63,073 nucleotides of DNA from Chitinophagaceae bacterium (GCA_019752295.1 JAIEMK010000018.1:1-63073); one strand, 5' to 3'; counted from the stretch's first letter, positions 34,613 to 43,860 are shown. Made by a program: numbers and translations. Notes: a model not told the origin generated them from the letters alone.

Positions 34613-35293
34613 ATGTTTGATCTCCTGCAAATAGATACTCTTCAGAAAGCTGCGGCAGCATTGCCTGTTCCTGAAAAAATTTCCATGTTGAATTTATTAG
34701 AGAAAGGTGGATTCATCATGTATCCCCTGTACATTCTGCTGGTAGTAGCCATTTTTGTTTTTGTAGAACGACTGCTTGCAATTCGAAAAGCATCAAGAAT
34801 CGACGACAATTTTATGCGTATCATTCGCGATAATATTGTTACAGGTAATGTGAGTGCTGCAAGAAGTCTTACAAAAAATACCAATAATCCTGTTGCGCGA
34901 ATGATTGATAAAGGAGTTCAGCGAATCGGTAAACCAATTGACGCGATCGAAAAGAGCATGGAGAATGTGGGCAAGCTAGAAATGTATCAGATGGAAAAAA
35001 ATCTTTCCATCCTTTCATTGATTGCAGGCATTGCGCCGATGTTTGGATTTTTGGGAACCATCGTGGGTATGGTTCAATTATTTTATGGTATTGCATCAAC
35101 AGGCGAATATACTTTGAACACGATTGCAGGCGGAATCTATACAAAAATGATTACCTCGGCAACGGGTTTGATCATCGGGTTGATAGCTTATGTAGGTCAT
35201 AACTATTTGAGTACACAGATAGATAAGACGGCCAATAAAATGGAGATCGCCAGTGCCGAATTCATGGATATTTTACAAGAACCAACCAGATAA
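34613..35293 (+). CDS. exbB: MotA/TolQ/ExbB proton channel protein
   Basis: 226 residues with three membrane helices: about 33-53 (YPLYILLVVAIFVFVERLL), about 139-165 (LSILSLIAGIAPMFGFLGTIVGMV) and about 180-205 (GLIIGLIAYVGHNYL). The signature IAPMFGFLGTIVGM is typical of ExbB/TolQ. The pentamer drives TonB- or Tol-type energy transduction using the proton gradient. The ExbD partner follows after 44 bases. No TonB gene is seen here, so the fully energised complex depends on genes elsewhere. Confidence 0.93.
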   Translation: MFDLLQIDTLQKAAAALPVPEKISMLNLLEKGGFIMYPLYILLVVAIFVFVERLLAIRKASRIDDNFMRIIRDNIVTGNVSAARSLTKNTNNPVARMIDKGVQRIGKPIDAIEKSMENVGKLEMYQMEKNLSILSLIAGIAPMFGFLGTIVGMVQLFYGIASTGEYTLNTIAGGIYTKMITSATGLIIGLIAYVGHNYLSTQIDKTANKMEIASAEFMDILQEPTR

Positions 35294-35337
35294 TCTGAGC
35301 TGCTCAGAATCGATTTGGATCAAGCAAATTTTTAGAA

Positions 35338-35742
35338 ATGAACATTCGCAAAAGACTAAGAAATCATCCGGAAGTACATACAGGGGCTTTGAACGATATA
35401 TTGTTCATCTTGTTATTGTTTTTTCTGATCGTTTCAACCCTCGCAAATCCGAATGTAATCAAGGTCTCGAACCCCAAAGCAAAGAGCGATACAAAATCAA
35501 AGCAAACAGTAGTCATTACTGTTGATAAGGATCAGCAAATTTATCTGGGCTCTAAAAAAGTTAGTCTCGCAGAATTGGAGCCCGAATTAAAGTTGTTTCT
35601 GGCAAAAGAAACCGACAAGCCCTCTGTAGTGATTAATGGTGATAGTACTTCCCATTTAGGAACTTCTATCAAACTCATGCAGATTATCAAGAAACTTGGA
35701 GCAACACCAGTGATGGCTGTTGATAATAACGGATTGAAATAA
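35338..35742 (+). CDS. exbD: ExbD/TolR-family biopolymer transport protein
   Basis: 134 residues: a short cytosolic N-terminus, one membrane helix at about 21-40 (LNDILFILLLFFLIVSTL, with the essential Asp in ALND), and a periplasmic domain (VVITVDKDQQIYLG, VVINGDSTSHLGTSI). It pairs with ExbB encoded directly upstream to form the energising module for outer-membrane receptors such as the barrel at 5-7.6 kb. Its stop codon abuts the stop of the convergent prmC. Confidence 0.92.
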   Translation: MNIRKRLRNHPEVHTGALNDILFILLLFFLIVSTLANPNVIKVSNPKAKSDTKSKQTVVITVDKDQQIYLGSKKVSLAELEPELKLFLAKETDKPSVVINGDSTSHLGTSIKLMQIIKKLGATPVMAVDNNGLK

Positions 35743-36597
35743 TTACTCGTTTTTTTCTGCCATTACCATCCTGTCCTTTCCCATCATATCTTGTTTAAGA
35801 GAAGTTCTATATCCGTGTTCCTTATAAAGACCAATTACCTGTTCTCCCAATTCTTCATTGATCTCCAAAAAAATAATTCCACCTTCATTCAAATGCGATT
35901 TACCAAAGATTGCAATCTTGCGATAAAAAATCAGGGGATCTTCATCGGTTACAAATAAGGCCAGTGAGGGCTCGAAATTCAATACGTTTTTTGACATGGA
36001 TTCCTTCTCCGATAGTTTGATATATGGCGGATTACTTATGATGCAATCAACCATCGGTAGATCTTTCCAGTTGGATTCGTTTAAAAAATTAAGCTGGATA
36101 AAATCGATAGAAACCTGCAATTGAAATGTATTTTTTTCGGCTACCTGAAGAGCTTCTTTGCTAATGTCGACAGAACTAATAACCGTATCGGGTAGTCTTT
36201 TTTTTAGGGCTATTGGGATACAACCACTTCCTGTGCCGATGTCAAGGATCTGCTTAAATACTTTCTGTTTGTTTTCTATAATAACCCATTCGATCAACTC
36301 TTCTGTTTCGGGCCTTGGAATCAACACAGATTTGTTTACATAAAAAGGCATCCCTGCAAACCAGGCTTCCTCCAACACATATTGCACCGGCATAGAATCC
36401 AGAAGCAGTACCGATTTGCGACCAAGTTCCTCTGTCTCAGCAGGGCTCAGTAATCTGTTTTTCTGGATCATACGGTCAATTCTTTTAAGGCCCGTAATTT
36501 TTTCGATTACCCAATTTGCAATATTCGAAGCTTCTCGTTTATCATAAAGAGATTCTAATTTGACTGCCAGTTGCTGGTATGCTATTTCGATCAACAT
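35743..36597 (-). CDS. prmC: Release factor glutamine methyltransferase
   Basis: 284 residues. The SAM motif ILDIGTGSGCIPIA (117-130) and catalytic SNPPYIK (188-194) identify an N5-glutamine methyltransferase. The N-terminal helical domain ends with VQYVLEEAWFAGMPFYVNKSVLIPRPETEEL, the PrmC hallmark. It methylates the GGQ motif of RF1 and RF2. It is convergent with exbD and divergent from ribD. Confidence 0.96.
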   Translation of the reverse strand: MLIEIAYQQLAVKLESLYDKREASNIANWVIEKITGLKRIDRMIQKNRLLSPAETEELGRKSVLLLDSMPVQYVLEEAWFAGMPFYVNKSVLIPRPETEELIEWVIIENKQKVFKQILDIGTGSGCIPIALKKRLPDTVISSVDISKEALQVAEKNTFQLQVSIDFIQLNFLNESNWKDLPMVDCIISNPPYIKLSEKESMSKNVLNFEPSLALFVTDEDPLIFYRKIAIFGKSHLNEGGIIFLEINEELGEQVIGLYKEHGYRTSLKQDMMGKDRMVMAEKNE

Positions 36598-36621
36598 GCT
36601 GCAATGTTAATGCCATTTGGT

Positions 36622-36629
36622 TATTTTTG
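36622..36629 (+). promoter_or_regulatory. -7 promoter box of ribD
   Basis: TATTTTTG lies 14 bases upstream of the ribD ATG and matches TAnnTTTG. It would give a very short leader, with no room for an FMN riboswitch, and none is seen. Confidence 0.45.
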
Positions 36630-36642
36630 TTAATTCTGCAAT

Positions 36643-37695
36643 ATGAATAATATAAGAACTTATATGCAACGCTGTTTGGATCTTGCCCTTCTTGGGGCTG
36701 GTTCTGTGGCTCCAAACCCAATGGTGGGTGCGGTATTGGTATATAAGGACCATATTATCGGAGAAGGATTTCATGAAAGATATGGGGAGGCACATGCTGA
36801 AGTAAATTGTTTGAGAGCTGTTTCTGAAGCAGATAAACATTTGATCAAATCATCCGTTTTGTATGTTTCCCTTGAGCCCTGCGCCCATTTCGGTAAAACA
36901 CCACCCTGTAGCCAACTCATAATCGATCAGCAGATACCCAAAGTAGTTATCGCCTGCAGAGACCCTTTTGAAAAGGTAAACGGCAAGGGAATAGAAATGT
37001 TAAAAGAAGCAGGCGTTGAAGTGGAACTGGGTTTACTGGAAGAAGAAGCGATATTGTTAAACAAAAGGTTTTTTGTTTTTCATCAACAGAAAAGACCTTA
37101 TGTGATTTTGAAATGGGCTGAAACGGCGGATCAAACAATCGACTCTCTCGGCAGTGAGCGATTGATGATCAGCAATGAATACAGTAACAGACTGGTACAT
37201 CGGTGGAGAAGTGAAGAAGCGGGCATCCTAATAGGAACCAATACTGCTGCGAAAGACAATCCTTCACTGACAAACAGGTTGTGGAAAGGCAAAAACCCGA
37301 CGCGGTTAGTGATTGACAAAACCCTGAGACTGGATAAGACGCTTCATTTGTTTAATAAGAATGCTTTAACTGTTGTATTCAATGAACGTATAAACGAAAC
37401 TCAAGGAAATATTATTTATTATCAGTTAGATTTTAAAAGAGAGCTTATCAATCAGATACTCGGGGCTTGTTACGAACTGCAAATTCAAAGTGTGATTGTA
37501 GAGGGAGGTAGTATACTCTTACAATCCTTTATTGATAAGGGTTTTTGGGATGAAGCAAGAGTAATTCGAAACAAAAATCTTTATTTAAAAGAAGGCGTTG
37601 CTGCTCCTGAATTAAAAAATCAAGAATTAGTGGTGAGTAAGCAGCTTGCATCGGATACCATTTTTTATTACAAAATTATTTCTCAAAAAAACTAG
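36643..37695 (+). CDS. ribD: Bifunctional riboflavin biosynthesis deaminase/reductase
   Basis: 350 residues. The N-terminal deaminase has HAE (51-53) and LEPCAHFGKTPPCS (78-90), the zinc ligands His51, Cys80 and Cys89. The C-terminal reductase (about 145-350) starts RPYVILKWAETADQTI and includes the NADPH-binding TNTAAKDNPSL and VEGGSILLQSF. It performs the second and third steps of riboflavin synthesis. The stop is 11 bases before the next gene, so the transporter and IMPACT genes downstream are likely co-transcribed. Confidence 0.97.
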   Translation: MNNIRTYMQRCLDLALLGAGSVAPNPMVGAVLVYKDHIIGEGFHERYGEAHAEVNCLRAVSEADKHLIKSSVLYVSLEPCAHFGKTPPCSQLIIDQQIPKVVIACRDPFEKVNGKGIEMLKEAGVEVELGLLEEEAILLNKRFFVFHQQKRPYVILKWAETADQTIDSLGSERLMISNEYSNRLVHRWRSEEAGILIGTNTAAKDNPSLTNRLWKGKNPTRLVIDKTLRLDKTLHLFNKNALTVVFNERINETQGNIIYYQLDFKRELINQILGACYELQIQSVIVEGGSILLQSFIDKGFWDEARVIRNKNLYLKEGVAAPELKNQELVVSKQLASDTIFYYKIISQKN

Positions 37696-37705
37696 GACGG
37701 AGCTC

Positions 37706-38593
37706 ATGTTGTATTTAATGGGAAGTATTGTGTTGACCAGTTACCTCACGCTTTCATTTAAAGTTTGTGAAAAATATCGGGTATCGGTTTTTCAGGCTAT
37801 TGTGTTTAATTACCTCACCTGCGTAATTACGGGTTCTTTTGTGAATGGGTCTTTCCCGATCAACTCACAATCTATTCATACAGCATGGTTTCAATGGGCT
37901 TGTGTAATGGGCATTTTATTTATTTCGATCTTTAATATAATAGGATTGACCGCGCAAAAGATAAGTGTTGCCGTGGCTTCTGTGGCAAACAAACTTTCGT
38001 TGATCATCCCCGTAATCTTATCTGTTTATCTGTACAATGAATCAGTAAAAGGTTGGAAACTGGTTGGAATAATTTTGGCGCTAGTGGCTGTGATACTTAC
38101 CTGTTATCAACCCTCTTCGCGGGAACATAAATCCGTTTCCGAAAATAAATGGAAATATTTATTGCCGTTTATTTTATTTCTGGGCAGTGGATTATTGGAC
38201 TCAATAATCAATCATGTTCAAAAAACTTATGTAACTGCAGAGAATAACAATGCTTATCTGATTAGCGGATTTTTATCTGCAGCAACCATTGGGATCACCG
38301 TTTTACTGGTTCAATATCTTAGGAAGAAACAGGTTTTTGAATTTAAAAATCTACTTGCAGGAATCCTGATTGGAATTCCAAATTACTTTTCGATATGGTG
38401 CCTAGTACATTTTCTAAAAGAGAGCCCCTGGCAAAGCTCTGCAAGTATTCCCATTAATAATATGGGGATCGTTCTGTTCAGTTCCGTTGTGGCATGGTTA
38501 CTATTTAAAGAGAGATTGTCGGCCATTAACTGGATAGGCATTATCTTGTCGTCGGTTGCCATTTATTTCATTGCTTTTGGCTCAAATTTCTAA
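37706..38593 (+). CDS. EamA/DMT-family transporter
   Basis: 295 residues from the ATG at 37706. About ten hydrophobic segments make two EamA-like halves, for example VASVANKLSLIIPVILSVYLY in the first and FSSVVAWLLFKERLSAINWIGIILSSVAIYFIAFG at the end. The drug/metabolite transporter superfamily exports or imports small solutes; the substrate is unknown. Given the ribD neighbour, a riboflavin-related role is possible but unsupported. Followed after 2 bases by the IMPACT-family gene. Confidence 0.85.
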   Translation: MLYLMGSIVLTSYLTLSFKVCEKYRVSVFQAIVFNYLTCVITGSFVNGSFPINSQSIHTAWFQWACVMGILFISIFNIIGLTAQKISVAVASVANKLSLIIPVILSVYLYNESVKGWKLVGIILALVAVILTCYQPSSREHKSVSENKWKYLLPFILFLGSGLLDSIINHVQKTYVTAENNNAYLISGFLSAATIGITVLLVQYLRKKQVFEFKNLLAGILIGIPNYFSIWCLVHFLKESPWQSSASIPINNMGIVLFSSVVAWLLFKERLSAINWIGIILSSVAIYFIAFGSNF

Positions 38594-38595
38594 CT

Positions 38596-39198
38596 ATGGC
38601 AGATGTGTATCAAACGATCGAAAAGTCAGCATTTGCTGAATTCAAAGACCGAGGAAGCAAATTCTTCGCTTTTATATATCCCATACAAACTGTTGAGAAT
38701 TTTAAAGAGCAGTTGCAGCAATTAAAAAAAGAACATCCTAAAGCGGTACATCATTGTTTTGCCTACCGACTAGGATTGGACGGAAATAATTTCAGGGTTT
38801 CGGATGACGGGGAACCCAGTGGTAGTGCGGGCCGACCCATTTTGGGGCAGATCGACAGTAAACAGCTTACTAATATTGCCGTAATAGTGGTTCGCTATTT
38901 TGGGGGCACACTATTAGGTGTTCCGGGTTTGATTAACGCGTATAAAACGGCAACTGTAATGGCGTTGCAATTGGTGCCAATTGTTGAAAAAGCAATTGAG
39001 ATCGTGTATGAATTGCAATTCGATTATACAAAAATGAATGAAGTGATGATCGTATGCAAACAATTTGGTTGTACCGTAATAGGGCAGGAGCAGCAACTGT
39101 TTTGTTTATTGCGAATAGGAATTCCCAAAGCGCGTCTCGATGAAGTGCTTTTTAAACTACGCGATTTGCATACAGTAGACCTGAAGCTTGTTAAATAA
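38596..39198 (+). CDS. YigZ/IMPACT-family protein
   Basis: 200 residues. The UPF0029 core is clear: SAFAEFKDRGSKFFAF (11-26), HHCFAYRLG, DDGEPSGSAGRPIL and VVRYFGGTLLGVPGLINAY. A DUF1949-type C-terminal domain follows. The bacterial function is uncertain; the eukaryotic relative IMPACT regulates translation. Its stop abuts that of the convergent YdcF-like gene. Confidence 0.92.
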   Translation: MADVYQTIEKSAFAEFKDRGSKFFAFIYPIQTVENFKEQLQQLKKEHPKAVHHCFAYRLGLDGNNFRVSDDGEPSGSAGRPILGQIDSKQLTNIAVIVVRYFGGTLLGVPGLINAYKTATVMALQLVPIVEKAIEIVYELQFDYTKMNEVMIVCKQFGCTVIGQEQQLFCLLRIGIPKARLDEVLFKLRDLHTVDLKLVK

Positions 39199-39957
39199 TC
39201 AAGCCTTCCCTAGAGCCTGATACAATAGTAATCCAACTATTTCTTTTATAAAATATTTCCATTCTACTAATAATCTTGGATCGGGGGCGATGGTATCTGC
39301 CAATGAAAATCTTGCATCATAAACCGTGTAATTGCATGGATAAGGCTGAATAGTTAGTCCTGCTTTTTTAAAAAGCCTTTCCGATCTAGGCATATGCATT
39401 GCAGAAGTAATTAAAAGAAAGGGCCCCTTCATTTTTAGAGAGTCGATAATATATTGTGTATTAACTGCATTCTCAAAAGTGTTGCGCGAGTCGGATTCCA
39501 AAATGATATCGGCTTTGGGAATACCATTTTTGATAAGCTGTTCCTGTGTAAAAAAAGATTCAGGAGGCATGTCCCTCGACAAAGTGCCATTTCCTCCTGT
39601 CATAATAATTTTTTTGATCCTGCCCTGATGGTATAAATTGGTTGTTTGGATAAAACGGTCGGATGATTCTGCGAAATAGCCATGATTATTAATGTCGTAT
39701 CCGGAAAAACCGCCCAATAAAATACCTGCTTCATATATTTTACCATTGTTCAAATCATCGGGTGGTGTTTGCCAAAGCATTACCATACTGCGATAAAAAA
39801 AAGGGTTTGTAAAAACTACAATGATTACCAGTAGTGAAATGTTTAAAATGCGTCTCCAAAGCTTGGCTTTTACAAAAAAAAGGATTAAGAATATTATTCC
39901 TATCCAGGTAACGGGAGACAATAAAAAAAATAAAACTTTTGATAGCGTAAAAAACAT
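39199..39957 (-). CDS. YdcF/ElyC-family membrane protein (DUF218)
   Basis: 252 residues. Two N-terminal membrane helices (about 5-30 and 36-52) precede the DUF218 domain: AGILLGGFSGYDI, the region IKKIIMTGGNGTLS, LESDSRNTFENAVNT and LLITSAMHMPRSERLFKKAGL. Family members such as ElyC and SanA act in envelope integrity. The gene lies 5 bases downstream of a 3-hydroxyacyl-CoA dehydrogenase gene. Confidence 0.88.
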   Translation of the reverse strand: MFFTLSKVLFFLLSPVTWIGIIFLILFFVKAKLWRRILNISLLVIIVVFTNPFFYRSMVMLWQTPPDDLNNGKIYEAGILLGGFSGYDINNHGYFAESSDRFIQTTNLYHQGRIKKIIMTGGNGTLSRDMPPESFFTQEQLIKNGIPKADIILESDSRNTFENAVNTQYIIDSLKMKGPFLLITSAMHMPRSERLFKKAGLTIQPYPCNYTVYDARFSLADTIAPDPRLLVEWKYFIKEIVGLLLYQALGKA

Positions 39958-39962
39958 GGCAT

Positions 39963-40856
39963 TTATTTAAAACGGTTCGACACTATTAATTCTTTGGCTC
40001 CGGGTGTATAAACATAAAATCCTTCTCCCGATTTAACCCCTAATTTTCCAGCCATCACCATATTTACCAACAAGGGACAAGCTGCATATTTTGGATTCCC
40101 GAAGCCCTGATACAAAACGTTTAAAATGCTAAGGCAAACATCCAATCCTATGAAATCGGCGAGTTGCAGAGGCCCCATTGGATGCGCCATTCCAAGCTTC
40201 ATGATGGTATCGATTGATGCTACATTGGCGATCCCTTCGTGTAAACTATAAATGGCTTCATTGATCATGGGCATCAGAATTTTGTTGGCGATAAAACCTG
40301 GGTAATCATTTACTACACAAGGTATCTTTCCTAATTCTTTACTGAGTGCTATAATCTTATCCGTAACTTTTTGATCGGTTGCGTAGCCATTAATAATTTC
40401 TACTAGCTTCATCACTGGAACGGGGTTCATAAAGTGCATGCCAATTACCATCCCGGGGCGTTTTGTAGCGGCCGCTATTTTAGTAATGGAAATCGAAGAG
40501 GTATTACTTGCAAGAATGCTTTCTTTCGGTGCATGCTCGTCGAGCTGTTGAAATATTTTTAGCTTCAAAGCTTCATTCTCAGTTGCGGCTTCAACTACCA
40601 ATCCTGCATTTTGAACGCCTTCTGCAATAGTAGTAAAAGTTCTTAAATTATTTAATGCTTCGAGCTTTCCCACTTCAGTCAGGCCGCCCTTTGCAATCTG
40701 GCGATCCATATTTTTGCCAATAGTTTGAACTGCTTTTTCGAGTTGATTTGTATTTACATCTATCAGATTTACTTTAAAGCCAGATTGTGCAAATACATGT
40801 GCAATTCCGTTTCCCATAGTACCTGCTCCGATGACGCTAACATTTTTGTTCTCCAT
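39963..40856 (-). CDS. 3-hydroxybutyryl-CoA dehydrogenase
   Basis: 297 residues from the ATG at 40856. The NAD-binding fold begins KNVSVIGAGTMGNGIAHVFAQSG (4-26). Catalytic features are ASNTSSISI and MHFMNPVPVMKLVEI (active-site His), with the C-terminal dimer domain starting NKILMPMINEAI. It oxidises 3-hydroxyacyl-CoA to 3-ketoacyl-CoA in fatty-acid or butyrate-type metabolism. The frame is open to 40895, but a -7 box at 40881-40888 favours the start at 40856. Confidence 0.95.
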   Translation of the reverse strand: MENKNVSVIGAGTMGNGIAHVFAQSGFKVNLIDVNTNQLEKAVQTIGKNMDRQIAKGGLTEVGKLEALNNLRTFTTIAEGVQNAGLVVEAATENEALKLKIFQQLDEHAPKESILASNTSSISITKIAAATKRPGMVIGMHFMNPVPVMKLVEIINGYATDQKVTDKIIALSKELGKIPCVVNDYPGFIANKILMPMINEAIYSLHEGIANVASIDTIMKLGMAHPMGPLQLADFIGLDVCLSILNVLYQGFGNPKYAACPLLVNMVMAGKLGVKSGEGFYVYTPGAKELIVSNRFK

Positions 40857-40880
40857 ATAGGCCGTTTGAAAAAGTTTCAT

Positions 40881-40888
40881 CAAAGTTA
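40881..40888 (-). promoter_or_regulatory. -7 promoter box of the hydroxybutyryl-CoA dehydrogenase gene
   Basis: The minus strand reads TAACTTTG, with TTG about 18 bases upstream. The predicted start near 40875 lies inside the longer frame, so it decides for the ATG at 40856. Confidence 0.5.
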
Positions 40889-40914
40889 TATGCAATTCGA
40901 GTATACCAATGCAA

Positions 40915-40942
40915 AAAACGGATAGAGCTTGCTATCCGTTTT
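40915..40942 (-). terminator. Terminator of the beta-sandwich protein gene
   Basis: AAAACGGATAG and CTATCCGTTTT form a perfect 11-bp stem around a 6-base loop, followed on the minus strand by further T. It lies 19 bases after the stop at 40961. Confidence 0.85.
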
Positions 40943-40960
40943 CAAATAATTTTGCGGGCA

Positions 40961-41605
40961 TTAATTTTTGCTTTTAAAATCGCCCCTTTTCCATGCTTTG
41001 ATAAAGTCGGCCCAGGCCGCAGGGTTCAGAATATTATTGGGAGGCACCTGACCATTATAATAGTATTTGTTTGCCTGTTGGCGCATTTGATAATTGATTG
41101 CTTCTTTTCCATCTGCCGGAAGACTTGCGATCAAAATTCTTCTTTGACTTTCATCGGTATTTTTTCTGGCAATTTCGTAGGCGTCGTCCGGAACCCGATT
41201 ATTTACAAAGTCGCGTTCAAACTGTTCTCTGGTGGGGCGTGGTTTTAGAATGGTTGCAGGTAGGTATACGGTATCGTTTACTAATAACTGAATCCAGGTA
41301 TACTGATTCTCTTTTAAATTTTTTGGAATGGAAATGCTATAGTTTTTAAAACCAATACAGGAAAATGTAATCCGATCTCCTTTTAAAACGGCAATAGAGA
41401 ATACCCCATCCGGGCTGGTAATAGTTCCCCGTCCCTTGCCTTCTACGATAATACTGGCCGATGCAATTCCTCTCAAACTATCTGCCGTCATCACCACACC
41501 GTTGAATTGGATAACAGAATCGCGGTAAGGATTTTCCTGTGCCATACTCCTCCCTGCGATCAAACAAGAGGCAATCAAAACAAAAAGAGGTAAAATTTTC
41601 TTCAT
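40961..41605 (-). CDS. Secreted protein with carboxypeptidase-regulatory-like domain
   Basis: 214 residues with a signal peptide (1-22, ending RSMAQ). Residues about 33-95 form a CarboxypepD_reg-like beta-sandwich (FNGVVMTADSLRGIASASI, VEGKGRGTITSPDGVFSI, ITFSCIGFKNYSI), as found at the N-terminus of SusC receptors. The remaining half is hydrophilic and helical. Stand-alone copies of this layout are common in Bacteroidota and have no assigned function. Located in the periplasm or outer membrane. Confidence 0.8.
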   Translation of the reverse strand: MKKILPLFVLIASCLIAGRSMAQENPYRDSVIQFNGVVMTADSLRGIASASIIVEGKGRGTITSPDGVFSIAVLKGDRITFSCIGFKNYSISIPKNLKENQYTWIQLLVNDTVYLPATILKPRPTREQFERDFVNNRVPDDAYEIARKNTDESQRRILIASLPADGKEAINYQMRQQANKYYYNGQVPPNNILNPAAWADFIKAWKRGDFKSKN

Positions 41606-41703
41606 CTCGTCAAAAATACAAAGCGTTTACAAATAAACTCCCGGCAATAACCGCTTCTTTATTTAAACTATGCGATTTGCAACAAAGTAAGGCAGCAAGC
41701 TGT

Positions 41704-41711
41704 TAACTTTG
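41704..41711 (+). promoter_or_regulatory. -7 promoter box of mrp
   Basis: TAACTTTGCG matches TAnnTTTG, and a TTTG lies 24 bases upstream (41676-41679). The start near 41717 would give a leader of about 29 bases to the ATG at 41746. Confidence 0.5.
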
Positions 41712-41745
41712 CGCCAGATTTTCTTTTTTAACAAAAACTTTCGTG

Positions 41746-42843
41746 ATGACTGAAGCGGCTATATTACAGGCTTTAAGTAATGTACAGGAGCCGGATCTGG
41801 GTAAAGATCTGGTTAGTTTGAATATGATCAAGGACCTTTCCATTGATGGAAATAGGGTGAGTTTTACAATTGTGTTAACCACTCCCGCTTGCCCTATGAA
41901 GGATATGATGCGCACTGCCAGCGAGAATGCGATCAAAATTCTGGTGAATAAAGCGGCAGAGATTACGGTAAATTTTACTTCCAATACTTCCTCTAATCGT
42001 AAAGACAATAAAGAGGTATTGAAGGGTGTGAAAAATATTATTGCGGTGGTGAGTGGTAAAGGCGGGGTTGGTAAGAGCACGGTTTCGGCTAATCTAGCTT
42101 TGGCTCTTGCAGAGGGCGGTGCTACAGTGGGCTTAATGGACGCAGATATATATGGACCAAGTGTTCCTATTATGTTTGGCGTGCGCGGAGAACGCCCGAT
42201 GATGAAAGATGTGGATGGAAAAGGAATGATCGTTCCTATTAAAAAACACGGCATTACTTTAATGAGTATTGGCTTATTAGTAGACGAAAAAAATGCAGTG
42301 GTTTGGCGCGGACCAATGGCGAGTAGTGCAATGCGTCAGTTTGTGACCGATGTGGATTGGGGCGAATTGGATTATCTGGTGGTTGATATGCCACCCGGAA
42401 CAGGCGATATTCATTTAACCCTGATGCAAACCGTACCTGTTACCGGTGTAGTAATCGTAACCACTCCGCAGAATGTGGCATTGGCCGATGCTAAAAAAGG
42501 GATTGCCATGTTTGGTCAGGCACAAATCAATGTACCGATCATTGGTCTGGTAGAGAATATGAGCTATTTTACCCCGGCTGAATTGCCGAATAATAAATAT
42601 TATCTTTTTGGAAAAGAAGGTGGTAAGCGACTTGCAGATGAATACGACCTGTCGTTTCTTGGCCAGATTCCATTAGTACAATCTATTCGCGAAGGGGGCG
42701 ATGCTGGAATCCCTTCAATGGCCGGCAACGATGAGATTAGTAAAAAAGCATTTCGCGATTTTGCTTCTGCCACTGTTCGAAATATTGCTATGCGCAACGC
42801 GAATATGCCCAAAACGCAATTGATTAATATTACCGAACAATAA
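41746..42843 (+). CDS. mrp: Mrp/ApbC-family Fe-S carrier ATPase with DUF59 domain
   Basis: 365 residues from the ATG at 41746. An N-terminal MIP18/DUF59 domain carries Cys49 (TTPACPMKDMM). The ParA-type ATPase has a deviant Walker A SGKGGVGKST (103-112) and VVDMPPGTGD. Mrp proteins carry Fe-S clusters to apoproteins. The C-terminal CxxC that usually follows VENMSYF is absent here; that place reads TPAELPNNKYYLFG. Either cluster binding differs in this lineage, or Cys49 plus dimer contacts suffice. Confidence 0.92.
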   Translation: MTEAAILQALSNVQEPDLGKDLVSLNMIKDLSIDGNRVSFTIVLTTPACPMKDMMRTASENAIKILVNKAAEITVNFTSNTSSNRKDNKEVLKGVKNIIAVVSGKGGVGKSTVSANLALALAEGGATVGLMDADIYGPSVPIMFGVRGERPMMKDVDGKGMIVPIKKHGITLMSIGLLVDEKNAVVWRGPMASSAMRQFVTDVDWGELDYLVVDMPPGTGDIHLTLMQTVPVTGVVIVTTPQNVALADAKKGIAMFGQAQINVPIIGLVENMSYFTPAELPNNKYYLFGKEGGKRLADEYDLSFLGQIPLVQSIREGGDAGIPSMAGNDEISKKAFRDFASATVRNIAMRNANMPKTQLINITEQ

Positions 42844-42864
42844 GCTTAACTCGATTATCTATGA

Positions 42865-42912
42865 GCATCATTAAAAGGTCAGTTGTAATCATGGCTGACC
42901 TTTTAATGATGC
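42865..42912. terminator. Bidirectional terminator between mrp and SOD
   Basis: A perfect 18-bp stem (GCATCATTAAAAGGTCAG and its complement) with a 12-base loop lies between the convergent stop codons at 42843 and 42932. The T/A runs are inside the stem, so it works in both directions. Confidence 0.8.
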
Positions 42913-42931
42913 ACTTATTGAGTCTGTTGGG

Positions 42932-43654
42932 TTACGCCAACTTCTTTGCAGTATTCAGACGCTCTGCTACATTATCCCAGTTGATGATATTGAAAAGTGC
43001 ATCAACAAAATCGTTGCGTTTGTTCTTGTATTTTAAATAATATGCGTGCTCCCAAACATCAATCACCAATAACGGAACCACGCCCCATTGGGTTAACTTC
43101 TCATGATTTTCGCATTGCATGATCGTTAACTTTTTTGAATAAGGCTGATATCCCAAAATGCCCCAGCCTGCTCCGTCCACATTTTTTGAAGTGGCCGCGA
43201 TATAGGCCTTTAGCTTATCGTAAGAGCCAAAGTCTTTTTCAATATCTTTTAATAATTGCCCTTCCGGATTTGTTTTTTTATTGGTAAGGTTGGTCCAGAA
43301 AATACTGTGCAGCACATGACTCGAAAAATGATAAGACAATTTTTTTGTCCAGTAATCAACGGTCTCAAGGTTGTTTTCATCCATTGATTTTCGAATCATT
43401 GCCAGATCTTTGTTTGCTGCTTTAACAGCGCCGCCATGGTGAAAAGTATAATGCAAATGAGTGGTTTCCTGATCCATAAATGGTTCAAGGAAGTTGTCGT
43501 TATAAGGTAGCGCAGATTGTATAAAATTGCCGTTATCGTCGGTTAACTTATCCAATCCATTGTTCTGTACATTTTGTGCAAATACACTGGATACCGGTAA
43601 TATCGAAGCTCCGGTAAGGATTGTGGCGTTCTTTAAAAAGAGTTTTCGATTCAT
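42932..43654 (-). CDS. Exported Fe/Mn superoxide dismutase
   Basis: 240 residues with an N-terminal export signal (about 1-26, NRKLFLKNATILTGA, ending SVFAQ, resembling a weak Tat motif). The metal ligands are present: His in HYTFHHGG, His in SHVLHSIFW, and Asp and His in VIDVWEHAYYLKYKNKR. The order and spacing fit the iron/manganese SOD family. It converts superoxide to peroxide and oxygen outside the cytoplasm. Cytosolic SODs of this family lack such a signal. Confidence 0.93.
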   Translation of the reverse strand: MNRKLFLKNATILTGASILPVSSVFAQNVQNNGLDKLTDDNGNFIQSALPYNDNFLEPFMDQETTHLHYTFHHGGAVKAANKDLAMIRKSMDENNLETVDYWTKKLSYHFSSHVLHSIFWTNLTNKKTNPEGQLLKDIEKDFGSYDKLKAYIAATSKNVDGAGWGILGYQPYSKKLTIMQCENHEKLTQWGVVPLLVIDVWEHAYYLKYKNKRNDFVDALFNIINWDNVAERLNTAKKLA

Positions 43655-43860
43655 GGTTTTTATTTTATGTGGGAATATTTAAAAGACCGTTTCAAATGTC
43701 AATTTATCCATTTTAAAACTAATCCAAGCATTGCTGCAATTAAAATGATATGATATTCTTTGACTTTACTGAATTTGTACAATACCACAGCCATGGGCAT
43801 GCAATACGATCAATTTTTGGTTCGGCTCTCGTGATCCATTTCATTTTTCTTTAATTGAGT

